Source: Paraburkholderia sp. SOS3 (GTDB taxonomy: Bacteria; Pseudomonadota; Gammaproteobacteria; Burkholderiales; Burkholderiaceae). From it: a stretch of 64,000 nt of DNA. Positions 44,061 to 52,810 of this stretch are shown here, one piece after another. The notes below the pieces were generated by a model that was given only the letters and a program-made list of their open reading frames with translations, searched no databases and was not told the DNA's origin. Position numbers and translations under genes: made by a program. The stretch spans positions 1,116,001 to 1,180,000 of the forward strand of contig NZ_CP018812.1 in NCBI RefSeq assembly GCF_001922345.1, in the 5' to 3' direction. Position 1 is the stretch's first letter; every line of letters starts with the position of its first letter.

Positions 44061-44978
44061 ATGTCACCAACCGACATTCTCAACATTACGTTGATGCAGG
44101 GTTTCGCCGGCTTGAGCCTGTTCAGCGTGCTGCTGCTGATGGGGCTCGGGCTCGCCGTGATTTTCGGCCAGATGGGCGTGATCAATATGGCGCACGGAGA
44201 GTTCATGACGATCGGCGCGTACACCGTGTATCTGTTTTCGCTGTTCGCGCAGAACGTGTGGCACGCGTTTGCGCCGGTGTACTTCTTCTTTGCGATCGTG
44301 GCCGCGTTCTTTATCGCGTTCGCGGCGGGCTGGCTTGCCGAGTGGGCGCTGATCCGGCATCTGTACCGGCGTCCGCTCGATACGCTGCTGGCCACCTGGG
44401 GCTTGAGCCTAGGCATGCAGCAGCTGTTCCGCTCGACCTTCGGCCCGAAGGAAGTGAGCCCGGCGCTGCCCGACTGGCTGATGGGCTCGTGGGAGCCGGC
44501 GCAGGGCCTCGACATTCCGGTGAGCGGGATGTTCGTGATGGGCCTCGCACTGCTGATGACCGGCGGCCTGCTGCTTGCGCTGTACCGCTCGCGCTGGGGA
44601 CTGCGGGTGCGGGCCACGGTGGTGAACCGGCCGATGGCCAACGCCGCCGGCATCAATACGAAGCTGACCGACCGCGCGACCTTCGCCATTGGCTGCGGCG
44701 TGGCCGGTGTGGCTGGCGCCGCCTTCACGGCAATCGGCTCGACCGGGCCGACCAGCGGCTCGCTCTACATCGTCGATTCGTTTCTCGTGGTGACCTTCGG
44801 CGGCGCCGCGAGCCTGCTCGGCACGGTCGCATCGGCATTCGGCATCGCGCAGACACAGTCGATCAGCGAGTTCTTTCTGTCGGGATCCACGGCGCGCGTG
44901 CTGACCTTGTTGACGGTCGTGATCATCCTGATGTTGCGGCCGCAAGGGCTTTTCGCTTCGAAGGTGCGGCGCGCATGA
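44061..44978 (+). CDS. urtB: Urea/amide ABC transporter permease, LivH type (UrtB-like)
   Basis: 305 residues from the ATG at 44061 (GGGAGAAC before it), eight or so membrane segments. The branched-chain-permease start GLAVIFGQMGVINMAHGEFMTIGAYTVYLF and the cytoplasmic loop TVVNRPMANAAGINTKLTDRATFAIGCGVAGVAGA are characteristic. C-terminal VVIILMLRPQGLFASKVRRA is also standard. It forms a heterodimeric channel with the next permease. The symbol reflects family membership; the real substrate may be a short-chain amide and not urea. Confidence 0.9.
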   Translation: MSPTDILNITLMQGFAGLSLFSVLLLMGLGLAVIFGQMGVINMAHGEFMTIGAYTVYLFSLFAQNVWHAFAPVYFFFAIVAAFFIAFAAGWLAEWALIRHLYRRPLDTLLATWGLSLGMQQLFRSTFGPKEVSPALPDWLMGSWEPAQGLDIPVSGMFVMGLALLMTGGLLLALYRSRWGLRVRATVVNRPMANAAGINTKLTDRATFAIGCGVAGVAGAAFTAIGSTGPTSGSLYIVDSFLVVTFGGAASLLGTVASAFGIAQTQSISEFFLSGSTARVLTLLTVVIILMLRPQGLFASKVRRA

Positions 44979-45051
44979 AACTGAAGCACGCGCTGCACCA
45001 GCTTGACGCTTCCTTTGAGTTTGCCCGATCAACCTGTTCGGAGAGACGGAC

Positions 45052-46239
45052 ATGGAACCTCTGAATCCCTCTGCCGGCGCGGCAGCGGCCCGCGGCCAAT
45101 CAGCTGCCGCGCCCGTCGGCTGGCGTGCGCTTGCCGCGCGCATCGAGGCATCCGGATACGGCGGCATCGTGCTGCTCGCCCTGGTGATCCTGGTCGTCTT
45201 CCCGCTCGCACTCGACGCGTTCCGTTTGAACCTGATGGGCAAGTACCTGACGTACGCGTTCGTGGCGATCGGTCTCGTCATCGCATGGGGCTACGGCGGC
45301 GTGCTGAGTCTCGGCCAGGGCGTGTTTTTCGGTCTCGGCGGCTATGCGATGGCGATGTTCCTGAAGCTCGAGGCATCCGATCCGATCGCCACCAAAACGC
45401 AAACGACGCCAGGCATTCCCGACTTCATGGACTGGAATCAGATCACTGCGCTGCCATACTGGTGGAAGCCGTTCCATTCGTTGCCGTTTGCGATACTCGC
45501 GTCGCTGGTCGTGCCCGTCGCGGTCGCGTTGATCGTCAGTTATCCGATGTTCAAGCGGCGCGTCGGCGGTGTGTACTTCGCGATTATCACGCAGGCCATT
45601 GCGTTGATCCTGTCGGTGCTGATCATCGGCCAGCAGGGGTTGACCGGCGGCGTCAACGGCATTACCGATCTGCGCACGCTGCTCGGCTGGGACATTCGCA
45701 CCGACCACGCCAAGCTGATTCTTTATTTCGTCAATGCGGTGCTGCTGCTCGCGGCACTGATCGGCTGCCGCTGGATCCAGCGCAGCAAGCTCGGCACGCT
45801 GTTGCTCGCCATGCGCGACAAGGAAGACCGCGTGCGCTTTTCCGGTTACGACGTGTCGATGTTCAAGGTGTTCGCGTTCTGCGTGGCGGCGCTGCTCGCC
45901 GCGATCGGCGGCGCGATGTTCACGCTGCAGGTCGGCTTCATGTCGCCTTCGTTCGTCGGCATCGTGCCGTCGATCGAGATGGTGATCTATGCGGCGGTCG
46001 GCGGGCGCATGTCGCTGGTCGGCGCCGTGTACGGCGCGATTCTGGTCAACCTCGGCAAGACGTGGTTTTCCGAGAGCTTCCCGAACCTGTGGCTGTATCT
46101 GATGGCCGCCATGTTTATCGGCGTCGTGATGGCGTTCCCGAACGGACTGGCCGGACTGTACGAGCAGCACGTGCGTGCGCGCCTGCAAAGGGCGCTGCGC
46201 GGCTCCGCCTACAAGAGGAGTGCCAGCGATGAGCAATAG
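45052..46239 (+). CDS. urtC: Urea/amide ABC transporter permease, LivM type (UrtC-like)
   Basis: 395 residues. Hallmarks are LTYAFVAIGLVIAWGYGGVLSLGQGVFFGLGGYAMAMFLKLE, YFAIITQAIALILSVLIIGQQGLTGGVNGITDL, and LLAMRDKEDRVRFSGYDVSMFKVFAFCVAALLAAIGGAMF. The insert after the second helix (IATKTQTTPGIPDFMDWNQ) is typical of UrtC and absent from plain LivM. It is the second channel subunit, and its end overlaps the first ATPase gene by 11 bp. Confidence 0.92.
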   Translation: MEPLNPSAGAAAARGQSAAAPVGWRALAARIEASGYGGIVLLALVILVVFPLALDAFRLNLMGKYLTYAFVAIGLVIAWGYGGVLSLGQGVFFGLGGYAMAMFLKLEASDPIATKTQTTPGIPDFMDWNQITALPYWWKPFHSLPFAILASLVVPVAVALIVSYPMFKRRVGGVYFAIITQAIALILSVLIIGQQGLTGGVNGITDLRTLLGWDIRTDHAKLILYFVNAVLLLAALIGCRWIQRSKLGTLLLAMRDKEDRVRFSGYDVSMFKVFAFCVAALLAAIGGAMFTLQVGFMSPSFVGIVPSIEMVIYAAVGGRMSLVGAVYGAILVNLGKTWFSESFPNLWLYLMAAMFIGVVMAFPNGLAGLYEQHVRARLQRALRGSAYKRSASDEQ

Positions 46240-46972
46240 CGATTTCCTGCTCGCGATCGAAGACCTGAGCGTGTCGTTCGACGGCTTCAAGGCGATCGAT
46301 TCGCTCAACCTGTACCTCGAACGCGGCGAACTGCGCGTGGTGATCGGGCCGAACGGCGCGGGCAAGACGACGCTGCTCGATCTGATCTGCGGCAAGACGC
46401 GCGAAACCGCGGGCAGCATCAAGTTTCGCAACGAAGAGATCACGAGCCTCGCAGAATTCCGGCGCGTGCGCAAAGGCATTGGCCGCAAGTTCCAGACGCC
46501 GTCGATCTACGAAAACCTCAGCGTTGCGCAGAACCTCGAGGTGTCGTTTCCGCGCGGGCGCAGCGTGTTCGGCGCGCTGGCGTACCGGCAGGATACCGAG
46601 GTGGCCAATCGCGTGCAGTCGGTGGCCGACGAGATCGGCCTTGCCGCATCGCTCGATCTGGAAGCGGGCTTGCTGTCGCACGGGCAAAAGCAATGGCTCG
46701 AAATCGGCATGCTGCTGATGCAGGAGCCGGAGCTGCTGATGCTCGACGAACCGATTGCCGGCATGAGCGTGCGCGAGCGCGAGGTGACGGCCGAACTGCT
46801 CGATCGCATTTGCGAGAACCGCTCGATGATCGTGATCGAGCATGACATGGCCTTCGTCGAACGCATCGCGCACAAGGTGACCGTGATGCATCAAGGCAAG
46901 ATTCTCGCGGAAGGGCCGATGGCACAGGTGCAGGCCGACTCGCGCGTGATCGACGTTTATCTCGGGCATTGA
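46229..46972 (+). CDS. urtD: Urea/amide ABC transporter ATPase (UrtD-like)
   Basis: 247 residues from the ATG at 46229 (AGAGGAG before it). Walker A GPNGAGKTT, Walker B LLMLDEPIAGM, and the variant signature LSHGQKQWLEIGMLLMQEP (LSHGQ in place of LSGGQ), which is characteristic of UrtD. The H-loop is IEHDMAFVE. It powers the importer as a heterodimer with the next ATPase. Confidence 0.93.
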   Translation: MSNSDFLLAIEDLSVSFDGFKAIDSLNLYLERGELRVVIGPNGAGKTTLLDLICGKTRETAGSIKFRNEEITSLAEFRRVRKGIGRKFQTPSIYENLSVAQNLEVSFPRGRSVFGALAYRQDTEVANRVQSVADEIGLAASLDLEAGLLSHGQKQWLEIGMLLMQEPELLMLDEPIAGMSVREREVTAELLDRICENRSMIVIEHDMAFVERIAHKVTVMHQGKILAEGPMAQVQADSRVIDVYLGH

Positions 46973-46982
46973 GGGGGCGCGC

Positions 46983-47672
46983 ATGCTGCAAGTCGACGAT
47001 CTGGCAGTGAACTACGGGCAAAGCGAGGTGCTGCACGGCATCGGCTTCGACGTGGCGAGCAAGGAGACCGTGGCGGTGATGGGCCGCAACGGCATGGGCA
47101 AGACCACGCTGTTCAAGACGCTGATCGGCATTCTGCCGGCGCGGCGCGGTTCGGTGCGCGTCGGCGGTGTCGACGTGACGGGCGAAGAGAGCTATCGCCG
47201 TGTGGCGAAAGGCATTGGCTATGTGCCGCAAGGACGGCAGATCTTTTCGACGCTGACCGTCGAGGAAAACATACAGACGGGTCTCGAGAACGCGAGCAGC
47301 CGGCAGGTGCCCGACGACATCTACGCGCTTTTCCCGGTGCTGTTCGATATGCGCAAACGCAAGGGCGGCAACCTGTCCGGCGGGCAGCAGCAACAGCTGG
47401 CGATCGCACGAGCGCTCGTGACCAACCCGAAAGTGCTGCTGCTCGACGAGCCGACCGAAGGCATTCAACCGTCGGTGATCAAGGACATCGCGAAAGCGCT
47501 GAACGAAATCCGCAAGACGCGCGACATCGCGATTCTGGTATCCGAACAGGTACTCAGTTTCGCGCTCGATGTGGCCGACCGCCTGTTCGTCATCGAAGGC
47601 GGGCGTTTCGTGCATCAGAGCACGCGCGATGCCGGCGACAGCGAGCGGATTCGCGAATACCTGTCTGTCTGA
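46983..47672 (+). CDS. urtE: Urea/amide ABC transporter ATPase (UrtE-like)
   Basis: 229 residues. Walker A GRNGMGKTT, signature LSGGQQQQLAIARALV, Walker B LLLDEPTEGIQPSVI, and a LivF-type switch region ILVSEQVLSFA where the H-loop residue is Gln, as in UrtE. It is separated by 10 bp from the UrtD-like gene. It completes a full five-component transporter. Confidence 0.93.
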   Translation: MLQVDDLAVNYGQSEVLHGIGFDVASKETVAVMGRNGMGKTTLFKTLIGILPARRGSVRVGGVDVTGEESYRRVAKGIGYVPQGRQIFSTLTVEENIQTGLENASSRQVPDDIYALFPVLFDMRKRKGGNLSGGQQQQLAIARALVTNPKVLLLDEPTEGIQPSVIKDIAKALNEIRKTRDIAILVSEQVLSFALDVADRLFVIEGGRFVHQSTRDAGDSERIREYLSV

Positions 47673-47698
47673 CCGGCCCGCCGACGAGGCCGTGGCGT

Positions 47699-47718
47699 GC
47701 GGCGGCACGAGCCGCCGC
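47699..47718 (+). other. Intercistronic hairpin before fmdA
   Basis: GCGGCGGC / GCCGCCGC, 8-bp perfect stem with a 4-base loop (ACGA), in the 81-bp gap between the last transporter gene and formamidase. There is no U tract. It separates the transport half of the operon from the hydrolase half and may set their relative message levels. Confidence 0.5.
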
Positions 47719-47753
47719 GCATGTTCGAGTGATTGAAACGAGGAGCGTGTGAG

Positions 47754-48992
47754 ATGCCCGATACCCTGATCAAGGTCGACCTGAACCAGTCGGCTTACGA
47801 AAACGAAAACGTCCACAACCGCTGGCACCCGGACATTCCGATGGCCTGCTGGGTCAATCCCGGCGACGATTTCATTCTGGAAACCTACGATTGGACCGGC
47901 GGCTTCATCAAGAACAACGACAGCGCCGACGACGTGCGCGATATCGACCTGTCGATCGTGCACTTCCTGTCGGGCCCGGTGGGCGTGAAAGGCGCGGAGC
48001 CGGGCGACCTGCTCGTGGTGGATCTGCTCGACGTGGGCGCACGCCCCGATTCACAGTGGGGCTTCAATGGCTTCTTTTCGAAGTCGAATGGCGGTGGCTT
48101 TTTAACCGATCATTTTCCGCATGCGCAGAAGTCGATCTGGGATTTTCACGGCCTGTATGCGAGTTCGCGGCACGTGCCGGGCGTGAATTTCGCCGGGCTG
48201 ATCCACCCCGGGCTGATCGGCTGCCTGCCCGATGCGAAGATGCTCGAAACATGGAATACACGCGAAGCGGCGCTGATCGCCACCGAGCCCGCGCGTGTGC
48301 CGCCGCTCGCGAATCCGCCGTTCGCAGCCACCGCACATATGGGCAAGCTCGGCGGCGACGCGAAGGCGCAAGCGGCCGCCCACGGCGCACGTACGGTGCC
48401 GCCGCGCGAGCATGGCGGCAATTGCGACATCAAGGACCTGTCGCGCGGTTCGAAGGTGTATTTCCCCGTCTACGTCGATGGCGCGGGTCTCTCGGTCGGC
48501 GATCTGCACTTCAGCCAGGGCGACGGCGAAATCACGTTCTGCGGCGCGATCGAAATGGCCGGCTGGGTGCATATGCGCGTCAATCTGATCAAGGGCGGCG
48601 TCGAGAAATACGGCATTCGCAATCCGGTCTTCAAGCCAAGCCCGATCACGCCGAACTATAACGACTACCTGATCTTCGAAGGCATCTCGGTCGACGAGAG
48701 CGGCAAGCAGCATTACCTCGACGTGCATATCGCTTACCGGCAGGCTTGCCTCAACGCCATCGAGTATCTGAAGAAATTCGGCTATTCGGGCGCACAAGCG
48801 TATGCCGTGCTGGGTACGGCGCCGGTGCAGGGGCATATCAGCGGCGTGGTCGATATTCCGAATGCGTGTGCAACGTTGTGGCTGCCGACGCAGATCTTCG
48901 ATTTCGACATTCGTCCGAATGCGCAGGGTCCGGTGAAGCACGTGCACGGCGGCGTGGATGTGCCGCTTTCGTACGATCTCGCGCGGTCCTGA
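47754..48992 (+). CDS. fmdA: Formamidase (FmdA, acetamidase/formamidase family)
   Basis: 412 residues from the ATG at 47754. It matches FmdA of the FmdA_AmdA family in length and throughout: DIPMACWVNPGDDFILETYDWTGG near residue 25, GDLLVVDLLDVG, ISHPGLIGC-like segment HPGLIGCLPDAKML, REHGGNCDIKDLSRGSKVYFPVYVDGAGLSVGDLHFSQGDGEI and QAYAVLGTAPVQGHISGVVDIPNAC. The enzyme hydrolyses formamide to formate and ammonia in the cytoplasm. Clusters of fmdA with fmdB and an amide ABC transporter are known from Methylophilus. Confidence 0.95.
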   Translation: MPDTLIKVDLNQSAYENENVHNRWHPDIPMACWVNPGDDFILETYDWTGGFIKNNDSADDVRDIDLSIVHFLSGPVGVKGAEPGDLLVVDLLDVGARPDSQWGFNGFFSKSNGGGFLTDHFPHAQKSIWDFHGLYASSRHVPGVNFAGLIHPGLIGCLPDAKMLETWNTREAALIATEPARVPPLANPPFAATAHMGKLGGDAKAQAAAHGARTVPPREHGGNCDIKDLSRGSKVYFPVYVDGAGLSVGDLHFSQGDGEITFCGAIEMAGWVHMRVNLIKGGVEKYGIRNPVFKPSPITPNYNDYLIFEGISVDESGKQHYLDVHIAYRQACLNAIEYLKKFGYSGAQAYAVLGTAPVQGHISGVVDIPNACATLWLPTQIFDFDIRPNAQGPVKHVHGGVDVPLSYDLARS

Positions 48993-49021
48993 TCGTCAGT
49001 GGCCAACACGGGGAGTCAGTC

Positions 49022-49375
49022 ATGCCGGTTTACGAGTTTGAATGCGCGAGCTGCGGCCCGTTCGCCGTGATGCGCAGCGTCGCCGCGCGCGATCTGCCGC
49101 TGCATTGCCCTGATTGCGGCGCCAGTGCATCGCGCCTGATCAGCGCGCCGGCGCTCGCGCTGATGGCGAGCGGCGAGCGCCATGCTCACGCGACCAACGA
49201 ACGGGCCGCGCACGAGCCGCGCCAGACAAGCGGCGGGGCGGCGCGCCATCCATCGGGTTGCGGCTGTTGCAGCGGCTCGCGCGTCGCGTTGGCGGGCGCG
49301 AGCAGCGGTGGCACGCAGCGCGATGGGCTCAAGCGTCCGGCGGGGAGCAGCCGCCCATGGATGATCAGCCATTGA
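49022..49375 (+). CDS. fmdB: FmdB-type zinc-ribbon protein with extended Cys/His-rich tail
   Basis: 117 residues from the ATG at 49022. The N-terminal zinc ribbon MPVYEFECASCGPF…LHCPDCGAS has ligands Cys8, Cys11, Cys29 and Cys32, as in FmdB, proposed to regulate formamidase expression. The tail beyond residue 45 is long, low-complexity and rich in Ala, His and Arg, with a CGCC cluster (HPSGCGCCSGS) that could bind another metal ion. It sits 29 bp after fmdA, and its role could equally be a folding or metal factor for the amidases. Confidence 0.88.
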   Translation: MPVYEFECASCGPFAVMRSVAARDLPLHCPDCGASASRLISAPALALMASGERHAHATNERAAHEPRQTSGGAARHPSGCGCCSGSRVALAGASSGGTQRDGLKRPAGSSRPWMISH

Positions 49376-49405
49376 GCAGCGCGCGCCGTACCGTTGCATG
49401 CACAA

Positions 49406-49432
49406 CGTTCGCCGCACCGTGAGCGGCGAACG
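49406..49432 (+). other. Intercistronic hairpin in the amiE leader
   Basis: CGTTCGCCGC / GCGGCGAACG, a perfect 10-bp stem with a 7-base loop, ending 31 bp before the amiE start codon. It lacks a U tract, so it is not a standard terminator, but it could stall or protect transcripts. In Pseudomonas aeruginosa the amiE leader carries an antitermination site used by AmiR; no amiR is present here. Confidence 0.55.
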
Positions 49433-49463
49433 GTCAGCCTGAATCGAAACTGGAGGAACAGCG

Positions 49464-50504
49464 ATGCGACATGGTGACATTTCGAGCAGCAAGGACAGCG
49501 TGGGCGTAGCCGTAGTCAACTACAAGATGCCGCGTCTGCATACGAAAGCCGAAGTGCTCGACAACGCCCGCAAGATTGCGGACATGGTAACGGGCATGAA
49601 GCAGGGTTTGCCGGGGCTTGATCTGGTGATTTTCCCCGAGTATTCGACGCACGGCATCATGTACGACCGCGACGAAATGTTGGAAACCGCGGCGGTGATT
49701 CCAGGCGCGGAAACCGACGTGTTCAGCGCGGCGTGCCGCAAGGCCAACGTATGGGGCGTCTTCTCGCTGACCGGCGAACGTCACGAAGAGCATCCGAAGA
49801 AGGTGCCGTACAACACGCTCGTGCTGATCGACAATCATGGCGAGATCGTGCAGAAGTATCGCAAGATCATGCCGTGGACGCCTATCGAAGGCTGGTACCC
49901 GGGCGATCGCACGTATGTGTCGGAAGGGCCCAAAGGGCTGAAGATCAGCCTGATCATCTGCGACGACGGCAACTACCCGGAAATCTGGCGCGATTGCGCG
50001 ATGCAGGGCGCCGAGCTGATCGTACGCTGCCAGGGGTACATGTACCCGGCGAAGGAGCAGCAGGTGATGGTGTCGAAGACGATGGCCTGGATGAACAACA
50101 CCTACGTCGCCGTCGCCAATGCGACGGGCTGGGATGGCGTGTATTCGTATTTCGGGCATTCGGCAATCGTCGGTTTCGACGGGCGCACGCTCGGCGAATG
50201 CGGCGAGGAGGAAATGGGCGTGCAATACGCGGAATTGTCGTTGAGCCTGATTCGCGACGCGCGGCGCAATATGCAGTCGCAGAATCATTTGTACAAGCTG
50301 CTGCATCGCGGCTACACCGGCCTCATCAATTCGGGCGAGAGCATGCATGGCGTGGCGGCATGCCCGTTCGGGTTCTATCGCGACTGGATCGCCGATCCCG
50401 ACGTGGCCCGCAAGAAGGTCGAAGCAATGACGCGTAGCGCACCGGGTACGCCGGAATGCCCGATCGAAGGTATTCCCGTGCGCGCCGCGACAGGGGAAGG
50501 CTGA
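49464..50504 (+). CDS. amiE: Aliphatic amidase AmiE
   Basis: 346 residues, the same length as Pseudomonas AmiE, and similar from the first residues (MRHGDISSS…[15 protein letters not shown]). The nitrilase-fold catalytic triad is intact at the same numbering: Glu59 (VIFPEYS), Lys134 (KYRKIMPW) and Cys166 (SLIICDDGN). It hydrolyses acetamide, propionamide and similar amides to ammonia and the acid. GGAGGAAC precedes the ATG. The usual amiC/amiR sensor genes are missing; control probably passes through the divergent transporter-kinase. Confidence 0.96.
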   Translation: MRHGDISSSKDSVGVAVVNYKMPRLHTKAEVLDNARKIADMVTGMKQGLPGLDLVIFPEYSTHGIMYDRDEMLETAAVIPGAETDVFSAACRKANVWGVFSLTGERHEEHPKKVPYNTLVLIDNHGEIVQKYRKIMPWTPIEGWYPGDRTYVSEGPKGLKISLIICDDGNYPEIWRDCAMQGAELIVRCQGYMYPAKEQQVMVSKTMAWMNNTYVAVANATGWDGVYSYFGHSAIVGFDGRTLGECGEEEMGVQYAELSLSLIRDARRNMQSQNHLYKLLHRGYTGLINSGESMHGVAACPFGFYRDWIADPDVARKKVEAMTRSAPGTPECPIEGIPVRAATGEG

Positions 50505-50589
50505 GTAGACGGGTCAGAATTGCCGCTCATTTTGTCCTCATTTTGCACGGGCATACTGCTTCCATCGGATCGGTAACGAAGGGGCGGTC

Positions 50590-52137
50590 ATGGAATGGAG
50601 GGAGAAAGCGGCGTTTCGACCCTATGTCGACGTGCTGCTCGATCAGTTGGAAAGACGTGCCGATGGCACGGTGCTGCGCTATCTCGACGAAGACGTAACC
50701 GGTAGTACGTTTAGCGCCTCGATCTATCGTCATGCGCGGGCGCTTGCGACGCTCGGTATCGGGCGCGGCTCCCTCGTCGCGCTCTTCGCGCCGAACTGCC
50801 CCGATGCACTCGCCATTCGCTATGCGGCGAACCTGCTTGGCGCGGCAGCGATGTTCCTGCCCGCCATCGCGTCGGCTCATCATCGTGCGGCTTTTGTGGC
50901 TCGCCTTCAACCTGCGCTGCTGGTTGCTTTCGCGCAGACGGCGCATCTCGTGCCCGCGGGCGTCGACGCCCGCGTCGTGCATGTCGACGCGGGTCCGGTC
51001 GCTGCGCGTTTCGATCGGCTGGTGCGTGTGCAATCCGCGCTTCCGATGCGCTGTTGCGCGAGACCCGACGATCTCGCGGTCATTGTTTCGTCGGGCGGCT
51101 CGACAGGTGTGCCGAAAGCGAGCCGGCGCAGCTTCGCTGCCTATTCGATGCTGGTCGGCGCGCCGAGTCGCGAGGACCGTCGGCAGCTCGTCAACGGCGC
51201 GCTCGCGTACCTGTCGCAAGTGCTCGTCGACAACACCTTGGCAGGCGGCGGGACGGTCGTGTTGAAGCCTCGCCACGATGCGGCCGACACGCTGGCGACG
51301 ATCGAAGCCGAACGCATTACCGACGTGCTGCTCGTCGAGCCGCAACTGTTCGATACGATGGATCACCCGGACGTGCGCCGGCGCGATCTCTCCTCGTTGA
51401 GCTCGATCACGCATATCGGCGGATCGGCGCCGGCCATTCTGCGGCGCCGTGCGATTGCGCGGTTCGGCCCGGTGCTGACCCATACGTACGGCGCGAGCGA
51501 AGCGGGGCTCGTGAGTGTGCTGTCGCCGTCGGACTATCTGTCGGATCCGCACCTGCTCCATTCCGCGGGGCATATCCGGCCCGATGTCACGGTGCGTATT
51601 CGCCGCACGGACGGCACGCTCGCGCACGCTGGGCAGACAGGCGGCATTGAAGTGAAGTCGGCCGCGGTCGCGCAAGGCTATTACCATCAGCCGGTCGAGG
51701 AAGCGCACAAGTTCAACGATGGATGGTGCATGACGGGCGACGTGGGCTTCGTCGACGAGAAGGGCTGTTTGCATGTGCTCGGCCGCGCGGCCGATGTTGC
51801 GACGGTCGATGGCGCCGATATCTGCCCGGTGCAAATCGAGTCGCCGTTATGTGCGCTGCCCGAAGTGCGCTACGCGGTGGCCGTGGCAGCGGCGCCCGAA
51901 GACGTCGCGCGCGGGTATGGGTGGAATGCCGTGGCTGTGCCGTGGCCGGGCAAGCACATCGATTTCGCACGCTGTACCCGCAAGCTCGCAGCGGCGTGCG
52001 GCGTGAATGTCGCGCGCGCGGTACGGGTGCTGGCGGCACAGCGCGTGCCGCTTACCGAGCAGGGCAAGGCAGACCGTGCGGCGATCGGACAAATGGCTTG
52101 GCTTGCCGGCGCCGTGCCTGGGGCGATTTGCGCGTGA
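50590..52137 (+). CDS. AMP-forming acyl/aryl-CoA ligase family protein
   Basis: 515 residues of the ANL superfamily. Core motifs: phosphate loop IVSSGGSTGVPKA, THTYGASEAGLV (adenine-side), DGWCMTGDVGFVDEKG and the C-terminal lysine region LTEQGKADRAAI. Position 86 bp after amiE on the same strand, without a visible terminator, suggests it could activate the acid released by the amidase; this is inference. Relatives include fatty-acid, aryl and short-chain acyl-CoA ligases as well as stand-alone adenylating domains, so the substrate is open. GGAGG occurs just inside the start codon (ATGGAATGGAGG), not before it. Confidence 0.82.
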   Translation: MEWREKAAFRPYVDVLLDQLERRADGTVLRYLDEDVTGSTFSASIYRHARALATLGIGRGSLVALFAPNCPDALAIRYAANLLGAAAMFLPAIASAHHRAAFVARLQPALLVAFAQTAHLVPAGVDARVVHVDAGPVAARFDRLVRVQSALPMRCCARPDDLAVIVSSGGSTGVPKASRRSFAAYSMLVGAPSREDRRQLVNGALAYLSQVLVDNTLAGGGTVVLKPRHDAADTLATIEAERITDVLLVEPQLFDTMDHPDVRRRDLSSLSSITHIGGSAPAILRRRAIARFGPVLTHTYGASEAGLVSVLSPSDYLSDPHLLHSAGHIRPDVTVRIRRTDGTLAHAGQTGGIEVKSAAVAQGYYHQPVEEAHKFNDGWCMTGDVGFVDEKGCLHVLGRAADVATVDGADICPVQIESPLCALPEVRYAVAVAAAPEDVARGYGWNAVAVPWPGKHIDFARCTRKLAAACGVNVARAVRVLAAQRVPLTEQGKADRAAIGQMAWLAGAVPGAICA

Positions 52138-52228
52138 ACCGGTTGAATGCATAACGCGTAACCGATCTCGCATGCGCGTTGCGGAAACAGCGAACCAGGC
52201 TGCCGCCGATTGAACGGCGACGCGTGCC

Positions 52229-52555
52229 TCAATTGGGCTGTACCTGCTGGCAATCTTCGGCATACCACTGGTCAACGCGCTTCTGTGCGGCTTGAAGATC
52301 GGCCGGATAGTACGGATCGAAGCCCCACGACGGGTTGTAACCCGCTGCTTCGAGGGCCGCCAGCTGGCTCAGGTTGCGCTCGCGTGTCAGAGGTTCCTTG
52401 TTTCGAAGCGCGGTCAGGTCGCGGCATTGTGCCGGGCTCAGATGCGTGCGCGCGCCTTGCTGCGTGCCGCCGCCGGCGGCGCAGCCGGCCAGAGCGAACG
52501 CCAGTGCCCATGCCGATGCGGGAAGAATCAGCCAGAGTTTCAGCGAGTGGTTCAT
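52229..52555 (-). CDS. Small lipoprotein, DUF4148-like
   Basis: 108 residues. Signal peptide with lipobox ALAGC (Cys25) after a hydrophobic run. The mature part ends with LAALEAAGYNPSWGFDPYYPADLQAAQKRVDQW, which is the DUF4148 pattern (a YxP…YP…LQAAQ-type tail) abundant in Burkholderia and relatives. Function is unknown; it is probably on the periplasmic side of a membrane. The 255-bp gap upstream of it (52556-52810) holds no other recognised feature. Confidence 0.82.
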   Translation of the reverse strand: MNHSLKLWLILPASAWALAFALAGCAAGGGTQQGARTHLSPAQCRDLTALRNKEPLTRERNLSQLAALEAAGYNPSWGFDPYYPADLQAAQKRVDQWYAEDCQQVQPN

Positions 52556-52810
52556 GTCACGTCTCCTTCAATGAGATAACGCTCATCACGCATCGGTTGT
52601 TCCCAACGTTGCGTGCGCATTCGTCTGATTGTGTCCAGTCGGAGTACGGGATCCTGGCATTACGTCATTGCCGGCGCGCGTGCGTGCGCATGTCGACTTC
52701 ATTGAATATACGCCGTTTGTGGTGGTTCCGATGGCGCTGCTCGAATATGCAGGCGGGTCCCCGACATCGCTTCGAGGACTCGGCGCGGCGAATGCGGTCG
52801 GGCGTATTCG

